Shown: positions 50,960 through 59,782 of the stretch, piece by piece
How positions within the stretch are numbered: position 1 is the stretch's first letter
How the letters are laid out: each line of letters begins with the position of its first letter
Origin: JAKALX01 sp964508715
GTDB taxonomy: Bacteria; Chloroflexota; Dehalococcoidia; Tepidiformales; Tepidiformaceae
Direction of reading: 5' to 3'
Assembly (NCBI GenBank): GCA_964508715.1
Contig: CAZDUX010000008.1
Location: 62,001-126,000 of the forward strand
DNA length: 64,000 nucleotides
Translations under genes and position numbers: made by a program
Notes under the pieces: model-generated
Seen by the model: the letters and a program-made list of their open reading frames with translations, nothing else
Told to the model about the DNA's origin: nothing
Databases searched by the model: none

Positions 50960-50969
50960 AACTGTTCCC

Positions 50970-51851
50970 TCACTGCAACACCGGCCGATTCCCGAACCGG
51001 AGGTCGATGGTCGTGTAGTTCATTCGCTGGCTGTCTGCCTGCTTCGAGACCGCCGCCCAGACCGCCAGCTTGTAGGCGATTGAGCTCGAGTCGCCGAGGA
51101 GCGCCGACTGGCCATTCGCCGTCGTCACCTGTACGCCCTTGCCGGCGACAAATGCCACCTCGGTGACCTGCGTGCCGAGCTCCTGCGGTAGCCTGGCGTA
51201 GATCTCCGCGGCGGCGTCGACTGCCTGGTAGTCGACCCGGTCACCCTGCTGGCGGCTGCCCGGCTCGGAGCTCTTGATGACCGGGGAGCCATCCGGTGCG
51301 GCGCCCAGTCCGAGGACGACGCCGTCGCGGTCGATCGTGTACTGCGCGCCACCCTGGTCCCACGTGCCCCAGGCTTGCCGTTCCTCGATGACGATGTGGA
51401 TGGTGTCTGGCCATTCGCGCTCGAGTTTCACCGACTTCACGAGTGGCAGCCCTGTCGCAATCGCATGCTGGGCTTCCCCGAGGTTCGCTGTGAACATGCT
51501 CTCGTCTTGCAGAGCGGCGGCAGCGATGACGTCGGCGGAATCGATGCGGCTGGTACCGTCGACGCGCACTTCGGCCACACGGAAGAGCGGCGATTCGTAG
51601 GCGTACACCCCGCCGCCCACCATCGCGGCCAGCACCCCAACGGCGGCAGCCACAACCAGTACTCGCCGTGGAATGCCGATTCGGAAGCCGCGCGACGGGG
51701 CCGGTGTTGATGCCCGCCGCGCTTCGACCACGCCACGTGGCCTCGTCACGATGGCCCGCTCGCGGTGCGCACCGACGACTTCTTTTTGGCGCTTCACGAT
51801 CATCCGCGGGAGGTTCGGCTTCGGCCCGCGGCTGTTGCGGTCTCCGATCAT
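50970..51851 (-). CDS. ftsQ: Cell division protein FtsQ/DivIB
   Basis: A 293-residue bitopic divisome protein that bridges FtsA/FtsZ and the septal synthase. A basic, unstructured cytoplasmic region (1-60) leads to one span (about 63-84), a POTRA domain (about 90-160, FRVAEVRVDGTSRIDSADVI) and the FtsQ beta domain. The start overlaps the ddl stop by four bases. Sequence is typical though divergent. Confidence 0.9.
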   Translation of the reverse strand: MIGDRNSRGPKPNLPRMIVKRQKEVVGAHRERAIVTRPRGVVEARRASTPAPSRGFRIGIPRRVLVVAAAVGVLAAMVGGGVYAYESPLFRVAEVRVDGTSRIDSADVIAAAALQDESMFTANLGEAQHAIATGLPLVKSVKLEREWPDTIHIVIEERQAWGTWDQGGAQYTIDRDGVVLGLGAAPDGSPVIKSSEPGSRQQGDRVDYQAVDAAAEIYARLPQELGTQVTEVAFVAGKGVQVTTANGQSALLGDSSSIAYKLAVWAAVSKQADSQRMNYTTIDLRFGNRPVLQ

Positions 51852-52894
51852 AGTCGCAACCTCCGTTCGAACCGCTCGAAGCCGAGCTCGAGGATGCGCG
51901 TCAGCAGGTCGCTATACGCCAGGCCCGTGGCCTCCCAGAGCTTCGGGTACATGCTGATACTGGTGAATCCGGGGATCGTGTTGATCTCATTGGCGACGAC
52001 CGTCTCGCCGTCGACGAAGAAGTCGACGCGGGCATACCCTTCGCAACCCATTACCGCGTACATCCGAACGGCAAGGTCGCGTACGGCTTCGGTTACGGCT
52101 GGCGGAAGTGGAGCGGGGATGCGGAGGGCCGTCGCCGAATCGCTGGAGTACTTGCTCTCGTAGTCGTAGAAGTCGCGGTCGGGCACGATTTCGCCGACGA
52201 GGCTTGCTTCAGGCCGCTCGTTTCCAAGCACCGAGCACTCCACCTCGCGCCCCGAAACGGCTGCCTCTGCTATCGCCTTGTCGTCGTAGGCGAACGCTGC
52301 TGCGAACGCGCCGGGCAAGTCCTCGCGTGAGTTGGCGCGCGTGATCCCGACGCTCGATCCTCCGTTGGCCGGCTTGATGAAGCACGGATAGCCGAGTTGT
52401 TCCTCGATTGACAGAACGGCGTCCATTTCGTGAAGCGCATAATCCCATGATCGGATTACGGAGTACAATGGGGTACGAATCCCGGCTTCCCGAAAAAGTG
52501 CCTTCATCAGCGCTTTGTCCATACCAATAGCGCTTGCCGCCACCCCGCAACCGGCATATGGCATGCCCGCGATCTCGAGGAACCCCTGGAGCGTCCCGTC
52601 CTCACCGTAAGTCCCGTGCACCAGGGGAAACGCGATATCGCAGCTCGCGAGTGCCTCGAGGGCCGCTGGTGAACGAAGCACTCCGCCATGCATTCCCTGC
52701 AACGCCACCCGGCTCTCATCCAGGGCCTGCTGTGTTTCAACGGGCCCCATCCAGCTCCCTGTCCTCGTGATCCCGATTGGGACAACTTCCCAGCGTTCCC
52801 GATCGAGTGCCGCGATGACGCTTCGTGCGCTGCGTACGCTTACTTCGTGCTCACCCGAACGTCCGCCGAAGATGACCCCAACACGCTCCGCCAT
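51848..52894 (-). CDS. ddl: D-alanine--D-alanine ligase
   Basis: Makes the D-Ala-D-Ala dipeptide for the peptidoglycan stem, a cytoplasmic ATP-grasp enzyme of 348 residues. N-terminal VIFGGRSGEHEVS is diagnostic. The ATP-grasp core shows CFIKPANGGSSVGITR, the GREVECSVLGN loop, and the C-terminal ARVDFFVDGETVVANEINTIPG with metal-binding N/E. Start ATG 52894 overlaps the murB TGA as TGATG and has GGGGG at the right distance; an ATG two codons earlier is an alternative. ftsQ follows with a four-base overlap. Confidence 0.95.
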   Translation of the reverse strand: MAERVGVIFGGRSGEHEVSVRSARSVIAALDRERWEVVPIGITRTGSWMGPVETQQALDESRVALQGMHGGVLRSPAALEALASCDIAFPLVHGTYGEDGTLQGFLEIAGMPYAGCGVAASAIGMDKALMKALFREAGIRTPLYSVIRSWDYALHEMDAVLSIEEQLGYPCFIKPANGGSSVGITRANSREDLPGAFAAAFAYDDKAIAEAAVSGREVECSVLGNERPEASLVGEIVPDRDFYDYESKYSSDSATALRIPAPLPPAVTEAVRDLAVRMYAVMGCEGYARVDFFVDGETVVANEINTIPGFTSISMYPKLWEATGLAYSDLLTRILELGFERFERRLRL

Positions 52895-53805
52895 CACCAT
52901 GCCCCCACGAACGCGATTTCACGCGCGAGTTTGACCCCGAACTGATCGAAGACACGCCGCTCGGCTTCCTCGATGAGCCAGGCGATGTCACTTGCCCTGG
53001 CGTTGGCGTGATTGACGAAGAAGTTGCAGTGCTTGTCGCTGATGCCCGCATCGCCGCGTTTCGCCCCGCGCAACCCCACGGCGTCGATCAGCTTCCATGC
53101 CGGACTTTCCGCGGGATTCTTGAAGGTTGAACCCGCGTTTCGTCCGCGGGGCTGAGCTGCCAGCCGCCTCGAGTCGTTCGCCGCCACCTGGGCCATGAGT
53201 GCCTTCGCGTCACCAGGAGTGAGTTGCACTTCGGCTTCGAGTACCGCCTTCCCCTCGAATTGCCCGCGGGTGAAGACGCTTCCGCGATAGACCAGCCCGA
53301 GTTCCGAAGCGCTAAGCCAATCGCTTCGGCCGCGTTCGTCCGCGATGCGTACCCGTGTGAGGACGTCAGCCAGGCACCCGCCGTAGGCGCCGGCGTTGTA
53401 GACGACAGCACCGCCGAGCGTGCCAGGGATGCCGACCGCCCAGCTCAGGCCATCGAGCCCCATCCGGCACATCTTCCGGGCGAACGCGGCGAAGCTGGCG
53501 CCACTGCCGATGCGATACGTGGTACCGTCGGCGAGCCGCTCCTCATCGCGTGCCCGGTTGTCGATTGTCAGCCCCCGGATCCCTGCATCCGCGACAAGGA
53601 TGTTGCTCCCGCTTCCCAGCACGAAGACGTCCTCGCTAAGATCCCGTGCGGCTGCGCTCGCCGCGGCAAGGTCGCCCGTGGTCCGGACGGTGAGAAAGAC
53701 GTCGGCGGGCCCGCCAACACCGAACGTTGTGTGTCGCGCAAGCGGCTCTTCCCGGCGCACCTCCCCGAAACGGCTCATGACTCCAGCCAACCGCTCGCCG
53801 TTCAT
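52894..53805 (-). CDS. murB: UDP-N-acetylenolpyruvoylglucosamine reductase MurB
   Basis: FAD-dependent reductase giving UDP-MurNAc, 303 residues. PCMH-type FAD domain: HTTFGVGGPADVFL (25-38), LGSGSNILVADAG, GIPGTLGGAVVYNAGAYGG. The C-terminal active site has RNAGSTFKNPAES, the catalytic Ser in GSTFKNP, and a Glu near the end (AERRVFDQFGVKLAREI). It is the type II (short) MurB form. Start and end are overlapped with murC (4 nt) and ddl (1 nt). Confidence 0.95.
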   Translation of the reverse strand: MNGERLAGVMSRFGEVRREEPLARHTTFGVGGPADVFLTVRTTGDLAAASAAARDLSEDVFVLGSGSNILVADAGIRGLTIDNRARDEERLADGTTYRIGSGASFAAFARKMCRMGLDGLSWAVGIPGTLGGAVVYNAGAYGGCLADVLTRVRIADERGRSDWLSASELGLVYRGSVFTRGQFEGKAVLEAEVQLTPGDAKALMAQVAANDSRRLAAQPRGRNAGSTFKNPAESPAWKLIDAVGLRGAKRGDAGISDKHCNFFVNHANARASDIAWLIEEAERRVFDQFGVKLAREIAFVGAW

Positions 53806-55160
53806 CGCAGTGCCTCGAGGATCATGGGTCCCGCTTCCACCACGTCGCCCGCACCCATCGTGAAGATGACCGCTCCCGGCTCCGAAAGGTGGACCGCGAG
53901 CCGCACAGCTTCTTCAAAGGTCGCCGCGTACTGGGTCGCGGGCCTCGCAATCGCGGTTGCCAGGTCGTGGGCGCTCCTCCCGGCCTCGGGCTTTTCGCGG
54001 GCGGCGTAGGTTTCCAGCACGATGAGGTCGTCGACGCCGTCCCAGCAGCTCCGCCATTCATCCCAGAGGTACGCGATCCGGCTATAGGTGTGCGGCTGGT
54101 AGACCACGATGAGCTTCTGCCCGGGGAACGCGGCCCTTGCGGCTGCAATCGTGTTGCGAGCCTCGGTTGGGTGGTGTGCGTAGTCATCCATCACGATGAC
54201 ACCCCGGCGCTCGCCGACGCGTTCGAACCGGCGATGTGCCCCACGGACCTTCCCAAGTGCAGCACGTACGTGCTCGAACGCCACACCCTCGCCAATGCAG
54301 GCAGCCGCGGCGGCGGTCGCGTTTCGCACGAAGTGCTCGCCGGGGGCCAGTATCGCAATCTCCCCCATCCGTTCGCCCTCGTGCCAGAGCTCGAAGGCCG
54401 CCCCGTTCTCGTCGCGGTGGACGTTCCGTGCCTGCCAGCCGGCATCGCTCGCCGTCCCGTAGAGCTCCGTCACGGATTGTCGCTCGAGACCTGCGAGGGC
54501 GCGGGAGCCCTCATCATCCGCGCAAAGGAGCAGCCGCTCTCGCACGAGGCCTGCGAAATGCTCAAACGCTTCGTGGTAGGCCGCTTCCGTGCCGTAGTAA
54601 TCCAGGTGGTCGGCTTCGACGTTGGTGATGACAGCGATGGCTGGCTGGTACTCATGGAAGGCGCGCTTGTACTCGTCCGCTTCTACCACGCAGAGGTCGC
54701 CCTCGCCCCATGCTGCATGGCCCCCAAGGTCGATACTCTCGCCCCCGAGAAGGTACATCGGCTGCCGGCCGGCCTCGCGCAGTATGTAGGCGATGAAGCT
54801 CGAGGTCGTTGTCTTCCCGTGCGCCCCCGCGACGGCGATGACGCGCTTCCCGTCCATCAGCCGTGCGACCATCTCCGCTCGCAGGATGACGGGGATGTCA
54901 CGCCGCTTCGCCTCGACGATCTCCGGGTTATCGTCCTGTGCAGCCGCGGTGGTCACCACGAGCCTGGCGCCCCCGACGTTCGCCGCGTCGTGCCCGATGA
55001 AGACGCGCGCACCCGCCGCTTCGGCCTTCCGCGTCAGGCCGCTGGCCCGCAGGTCGCTCCCGGTGACCTCAATCCCACGCTCTCGGAGGAGGATCGCGAT
55101 CGCCGACATATGGACGCCCCCAATACCGACGAGGTGGATGGGGCCAGTGAGATCGCTCAT
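53802..55160 (-). CDS. murC: UDP-N-acetylmuramate--L-alanine ligase MurC
   Basis: Adds L-Ala to UDP-MurNAc, 452 residues. The first domain has GIGGVHMSAIA (12-22) and the second GAHGKTTTSSFIAYIL, the P-loop of Mur ligases. The D-x-x-N-x-E-x-D-H segment follows as VITNVEADHLDYYG, and the third domain has DDYAHHPTE (with the conserved DDYAHHP of MurC). ATG 55160 has a GGAGGT site. It is the first amino-acid ligase of the pathway; MurD and MurF are upstream in the cluster. Confidence 0.96.
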   Translation of the reverse strand: MSDLTGPIHLVGIGGVHMSAIAILLRERGIEVTGSDLRASGLTRKAEAAGARVFIGHDAANVGGARLVVTTAAAQDDNPEIVEAKRRDIPVILRAEMVARLMDGKRVIAVAGAHGKTTTSSFIAYILREAGRQPMYLLGGESIDLGGHAAWGEGDLCVVEADEYKRAFHEYQPAIAVITNVEADHLDYYGTEAAYHEAFEHFAGLVRERLLLCADDEGSRALAGLERQSVTELYGTASDAGWQARNVHRDENGAAFELWHEGERMGEIAILAPGEHFVRNATAAAAACIGEGVAFEHVRAALGKVRGAHRRFERVGERRGVIVMDDYAHHPTEARNTIAAARAAFPGQKLIVVYQPHTYSRIAYLWDEWRSCWDGVDDLIVLETYAAREKPEAGRSAHDLATAIARPATQYAATFEEAVRLAVHLSEPGAVIFTMGAGDVVEAGPMILEALR

Positions 55161-56248
55161 TGCTTCGCCACCTCCAGCACGAGTTGCGCTATTGCGTCTG
55201 CGGCGGTCGGCCTGGCGAGCGCACGCGCGGCGTTTCGCATCGCGGTGAGCTGCGGCCTGTCGCCGAGCAGTTCGAGTATTCGTGGCACGAGGCGGCCAAT
55301 TTCGGCTTCTTCCAGGATCTCCGCGGCCCCGCCATCGGCCAGCCACTTTGCATTCTGCCGCTGGTGTCCGCCGGCGTAGGTCCCGGGTACGAGGATCGCG
55401 GGCATGGCGGCTGCGGGAACTTCGCCGAGCGTGCTCGCCCCTGCCCGCATCACCCCGATGTCGGCGGCGAGCATGAGCGTCGGCAGGTCATCGCGGAAGG
55501 CGGCGACGTGGTAGCGCGCGGCCAGGTCCGGCCCCAGCGTCTCGCGGAATCCCGCAGCATCCGCCATATCCGCCTGTCCCGTGATATGGAACACGACTGC
55601 CTCTTCGACTAACGTCCGGAGGCCCCGGAATACCGCCGCGTTGATCGCCTTCGCTCCCTGGGTGGCTCCAGCAATGACGACCACCTGCTCCTCCTCCGGG
55701 ATACCAAGTGCCTTCCGTGCCTGGTCTCGCGTCTGCGCGAAGAACTCCTTGCGCACGGGATAACCGGTCACCACCGTCTTCCTGCGTGGCAAGAACTCGA
55801 GGGCTGCCTCCGTCGTCGTCGTTATGCGTGTCGCCAGCCGTTTTTCGGCCCTCACTGCCCAGCCGGGCTCAACATCGGGCAGGTAGACGACGAGGGGTTT
55901 GAACAGAAGCCGTGCCGCCACGCTGCAGGGGAAGCTGCCATAGCCGCCCGTACTGAATACCGCGTTCGGGCCGAACTTCCGCAGCTTCCGCGTTGCGCCA
56001 GCGGTCCCGGCCCCGAGGCGCAGGACGCTCGTGATGAGTTGTACCGGGCTTCTTCCGCGAACTCCTGCCGCGGACACGCTTTCGAATGGGACGCCAAAAC
56101 GCTCGACCTGGGCCCGCTCGCCCCGGTTCTCCGGCCCGAACCAGCGCACTTCGAGGCTATCGCTGGCACGCTCGCGCAGCGCTTCGAGCACCGCCATCGC
56201 CGGCAGGATATGGCCCCCTGTGCCACCGCCGGTCAGTGCGATCTTCAC
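55157..56248 (-). CDS. murG: UDP-GlcNAc:lipid I N-acetylglucosaminyltransferase MurG
   Basis: Membrane-associated transferase making lipid II, 363 residues. G-loop 1 TGGGTGGHILPAMAV (6-20), G-loop 2 STGGYGSFP. C-terminal UDP-GlcNAc site includes GATQGAKAIN and MRAGASTLGEVPAAAMPAILVP. The start is GTG 56248, needed for the family's conserved N-terminus; it overlaps the ftsW stop (GTGA). It works together with MraY upstream. Confidence 0.95.
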   Translation of the reverse strand: MKIALTGGGTGGHILPAMAVLEALRERASDSLEVRWFGPENRGERAQVERFGVPFESVSAAGVRGRSPVQLITSVLRLGAGTAGATRKLRKFGPNAVFSTGGYGSFPCSVAARLLFKPLVVYLPDVEPGWAVRAEKRLATRITTTTEAALEFLPRRKTVVTGYPVRKEFFAQTRDQARKALGIPEEEQVVVIAGATQGAKAINAAVFRGLRTLVEEAVVFHITGQADMADAAGFRETLGPDLAARYHVAAFRDDLPTLMLAADIGVMRAGASTLGEVPAAAMPAILVPGTYAGGHQRQNAKWLADGGAAEILEEAEIGRLVPRILELLGDRPQLTAMRNAARALARPTAADAIAQLVLEVAKQ

Positions 56249-57429
56249 CTCCGGCGGCTCCGGTGGATGATCCGCCGCGCGTGTGCGTTCTCTGGCCGGT
56301 CGTAGTACCCGTCCCGGTCGTTCCCGAAACGCGAGATACTGATGAGCACGCCCACCGCAAGCAGCACGGAGGCGAGGGCACTCCCGCCGTAGCTCAGGAA
56401 CGGGAGCGGCACACCTGTCAGCGGGATGACGCGCGTGATCCCGCCCATGTTGAGCAGCGCCTGCACGGTGATCCATGTCGTGATACCAGTCGCGATGTAG
56501 CGGCCGAAATCATCGTGCGAGCGACGTGCCACCTGGAAGCCGCGGAACATGAGCGTCATATAAAGCAGCACGATGGCTGCCGTCGCGATGAGGCCCAGTT
56601 CCTCGCCGATGATTGCGAAGACACCGTCGGTCTGGCTCTCGGGGATGTAGAAGAACTTCGCCCGGCTCGCGCCCAGTCCGAGACCATTCACGCCGCCGTT
56701 GCCCATGGCGATGAGTGACTGGAGGGTCTGGAAGCCGCCACCGCGAGGGTCGAGCTCGGCATCGAAGAAGGATGTGAGCCGGTCGGCACGATAGCCCGCG
56801 GCGGTAGCAAGGAACGCCATCGCCACGGTTCCGGCCGCAAAAAGCGCGGCCATCTGGCCGATCGATGCACCGGCGACCCAGAACATCGTCACGGTGATCA
56901 GGCAGATGATGAGTGTCGTGCCGAGATTGGGTTCGAGCATGATGAGCCCGCCCACGACACCGATAAGAATGACGAACGGCAGGAGCCCCTGCTCCATGCT
57001 CTTGACGTTTTCGCCCTTGCTGGAGAGCCATGCCGCCAGGTAGATGATGACCGTGAGCTTGGCGAACTCCGCGGGCTGCACTCCCAGTTCGCCGGGCCCG
57101 AGCCACCGCCTGGCCCCGCCGCCCTCGCGCCCGATCACGAGTACCGCCACCAGCATGCCGATTGTGATCAGCAGGATAGGCACGGCTACCGGCCGGTATT
57201 TCTGGTAGTTGAAGCGTGCTGCGAGGGCCAGCAATGTGAGACCAAGGATCGCCCAGGCAACCTGGCGCACGATGAAGTGGTTTGAATCCCCAAATTGCGC
57301 CAGCCCGATCACGAAGCTCGAGCTATAGACGGCGACCAGCCCGGTGACTGTAAGGATGGTGGTCAGTGCGACGAGCGCGTAGTCCGGCCGGCCAGGACGC
57401 CAATCACCCGTTCGTTGTGCGATCGCCAT
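56245..57429 (-). CDS. ftsW: Septal SEDS glycosyltransferase / lipid II polymerase FtsW
   Basis: A 394-residue polytopic protein with about ten spans, which polymerises lipid II with the transpeptidase FtsI. The SEDS signatures are visible: GARRWLGPGELGVQPAEFAKL (about 107-127), MLEPNLGTTLIICL, and LPFLSYGGSALASVLLAVG. Start is either ATG 57429 (TGATG with the murD stop, used here) or GTG 57432. Pairing with ftsI in the same operon supports FtsW rather than RodA. Confidence 0.93.
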   Translation of the reverse strand: MAIAQRTGDWRPGRPDYALVALTTILTVTGLVAVYSSSFVIGLAQFGDSNHFIVRQVAWAILGLTLLALAARFNYQKYRPVAVPILLITIGMLVAVLVIGREGGGARRWLGPGELGVQPAEFAKLTVIIYLAAWLSSKGENVKSMEQGLLPFVILIGVVGGLIMLEPNLGTTLIICLITVTMFWVAGASIGQMAALFAAGTVAMAFLATAAGYRADRLTSFFDAELDPRGGGFQTLQSLIAMGNGGVNGLGLGASRAKFFYIPESQTDGVFAIIGEELGLIATAAIVLLYMTLMFRGFQVARRSHDDFGRYIATGITTWITVQALLNMGGITRVIPLTGVPLPFLSYGGSALASVLLAVGVLISISRFGNDRDGYYDRPENAHARRIIHRSRRR

Positions 57430-58817
57430 CACTGCCCCTCCACGGAAAATCCGGGCATGCTGCGGACGAGCTGCCGGAACTGCTGGCCGCGCACCTCGAA
57501 CGTGGGAAACGCGTCGAAACTCGTACCCGCCGGTGAAAGCAAGACCACGTCGCCCGGGTGCACCAGGCCACGCGCTTCCTCAACTGCCTCCGGCAGCGAC
57601 TCGACCACGCGAACGTCTCCCACGACGTCGCGCATGGCACCGGCGAAGAGCTCTCGCGCTTCGCCGAAGCAAACCACGGCCCGGCAACGCTTCCCCGCGA
57701 GTTCCTGTAACCCATCGAGCGGGAGATTCTTATCGCGGCCACCCAGGAGCAGGACGACAGGTTCGTCGAATGCCCTGAGCCCGGCTATCGTCCGCTCCGG
57801 GCTCGTTGCGATGCTGTCGTTCACCCATGTCGCACCGCCGCTCATCCCGACGACCTCGAGCCTGTGCGGGACGCCCCGGAACTCCCGGATAGCGGCTGCC
57901 ATGCTCTCTGTGCTGAAGCCTGCCTCACGACCGATCGCCGTGGCCATCACCACGTTCGCAAGGTTGTGTTCGCCGCGCAGGCGGATCTCCTTGCGCTGGA
58001 TCACGGTCCGCTCCTGCATCCCTTTGCGAGAGGTGACACTCTTGCCTGCGAACCATGCAGCGTCACCTTCCGGGTCACCACACACCGATGTCCGCACGAG
58101 CCGCCCCCGGACACTCGTCATGAGGCCACGGCTGGTGTGATCGTCCTGGTTGAGCACGGCCACCCCGTCACTCCCCTGGAACGAGAGGATGTTCCGCTTG
58201 AGGCCCACATACTCGTCCCAGCTGAACTGGTCGAGATGATTCGGTGTCACGTTCGTCACCGCCGCGATCCAGGGCGAACGGTCGGTGTACTGGAGCTGCG
58301 TGTGGCTGATCTCGAGGATCACCAGGGTCTCCGGCCGGATATCGTCGAGACGCCCGAGCAGAGCCTCACCGATATTGCCGCCAACGACGTGCTCGACGCC
58401 TGCGGAGGCCGCCATCGCGCCAACGAGTGCTGTCGTGGTCGATTTTCCACTTGACCCGGTGATGCCGATCATCTTGCCGGGGCAGAGCTGGAGGAAGAGC
58501 CGCATCTGCGAGGTTGTTGGGATGCTGAGCTCGCGGGCGCGCCGCATCGCGGGGTCGTGGCGCAAGACCGACTGCGACACGGCGACGAGGTCGAATCCCT
58601 CGGGATCGAGCAGCGGGCCGCCTGTCACTGTCCGGGTTACGCCCTCCGGAGCGGTGACACCGGCCGCTTCGAGCGCGGCCTCGTTACGGGTATCCGACAT
58701 CGTCACGACGGCGCCATGCCTGACCAGGAAACGTGCAAGGTCTCGTCCCTCGATCCCCATCGAGTAGACGAGTGTGCGCTTCCCGCGGAGGGCTCCCGGG
58801 TCGAATGCCGCACTCAT
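57429..58817 (-). CDS. murD: UDP-N-acetylmuramoyl-L-alanine--D-glutamate ligase MurD
   Basis: Adds D-Glu to the stem, 462 residues. N-terminal LVYSMGIEGRDLARFLVRHGA is the Rossmann fold; P-loop GITGSSGKSTTTAL (about 118-131); NVTPNHLDQF (metal/carbamylated Lys region) and NDSIATSPERT (C-terminal domain). The frame could be read upstream through mraY but the ATG at 58817, overlapped by four bases with the mraY stop, gives the normal length. Confidence 0.95.
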   Translation of the reverse strand: MSAAFDPGALRGKRTLVYSMGIEGRDLARFLVRHGAVVTMSDTRNEAALEAAGVTAPEGVTRTVTGGPLLDPEGFDLVAVSQSVLRHDPAMRRARELSIPTTSQMRLFLQLCPGKMIGITGSSGKSTTTALVGAMAASAGVEHVVGGNIGEALLGRLDDIRPETLVILEISHTQLQYTDRSPWIAAVTNVTPNHLDQFSWDEYVGLKRNILSFQGSDGVAVLNQDDHTSRGLMTSVRGRLVRTSVCGDPEGDAAWFAGKSVTSRKGMQERTVIQRKEIRLRGEHNLANVVMATAIGREAGFSTESMAAAIREFRGVPHRLEVVGMSGGATWVNDSIATSPERTIAGLRAFDEPVVLLLGGRDKNLPLDGLQELAGKRCRAVVCFGEARELFAGAMRDVVGDVRVVESLPEAVEEARGLVHPGDVVLLSPAGTSFDAFPTFEVRGQQFRQLVRSMPGFSVEGQ

Positions 58818-59782
58818 TCGTTCACCGCCAGGGCGAGCGCCACACCGAGCATCGCTGAGATGAAGCTCACGACCCACGCGCGCGTTACGATCTGGGGTTC
58901 GGCCCAGCCGGAGAGCTCGAGGTGGTTGTGGAATGGCGCCCGCTTGAACACCCGCTTGCCGCCGCTCAGCTTGAAGTAGCCGATCTGGATGATGTTGCTC
59001 ATCGCCTCGGTGACGAACACGATGCCGACGATCGGGAGCACTAGCCATTGGCCGGTCATGAGGGCGACGACCGCAAGGCTCGAGCCGAGGGCCAGCGCGC
59101 CCGTGTCGCCCATGATGACCATCGCCGGGTGGGCGTTGTACCAGAGGAATCCGAGGTTCGATCCAGCGATGATGAACGAGAAGGTCGCCACGTAGAGCTG
59201 CCCCTGGATGAAGGCAATGACCCCGAAGGCAATAAAGGCGATGAGCGTTGTCCCGCCGGCGAGCCCGTCGAGGCCGTCGGTGACAGCCACCGCGCTCGTC
59301 GTCCCGACGATGACGGCGACAGCAATAGGGATGTAGAAGAGCCCAAGCTCGTACTTCCCCGCCCACGGGATATTGATGCTCTCGACGTCGAGGCCGGTAT
59401 AGAGCACGAGCGCCGCACCGATAGCGAGCACCGTCACGAACGAGGTCTTGAATCGCCATGAAAGCCCGTTCTGCTTGCGGTGCTGGAGTGTCCCGAGGTC
59501 ATCTACAAATCCAGCTGCCCCGGTGATGCCAATCATCGCGAGAGGCAGGAGGATGGAATGGTGCTTCCACCAGTCAACGGCGACTGCCGTCACCAGGAAG
59601 GTTGGGGCCCAGATCATCAGCCCGCCAAAGGTGGGAGTTCCCGCCTTCTTCTGGTGCGATTCAGGCTGGTATTCACCGATGTTCTTCCCGGCCTTCTTCG
59701 CTACGAGGTACCGCAAGATCGGGCGCCCGATGATGATCGCGACCACGAATGTGATGCAGCCCGAGATGAGTGCGTGGATCAC
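58814..59782 (-). CDS. mraY: Phospho-N-acetylmuramoyl-pentapeptide transferase MraY
   Basis: Makes lipid I on undecaprenyl phosphate, 322 residues, about ten spans. Diagnostic motifs: KKAGTPTFGGL (45-55), the D-D pair in AGFVDDLGTL, the metal-binding TDGLDGLAGG, and the PFHNHLELSGWAEPQIV segment. Start is GTG 59782, overlapped with the murF stop as GTGA. The extent matches the family. Confidence 0.96.
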   Translation of the reverse strand: MIHALISGCITFVVAIIIGRPILRYLVAKKAGKNIGEYQPESHQKKAGTPTFGGLMIWAPTFLVTAVAVDWWKHHSILLPLAMIGITGAAGFVDDLGTLQHRKQNGLSWRFKTSFVTVLAIGAALVLYTGLDVESINIPWAGKYELGLFYIPIAVAVIVGTTSAVAVTDGLDGLAGGTTLIAFIAFGVIAFIQGQLYVATFSFIIAGSNLGFLWYNAHPAMVIMGDTGALALGSSLAVVALMTGQWLVLPIVGIVFVTEAMSNIIQIGYFKLSGGKRVFKRAPFHNHLELSGWAEPQIVTRAWVVSFISAMLGVALALAVNE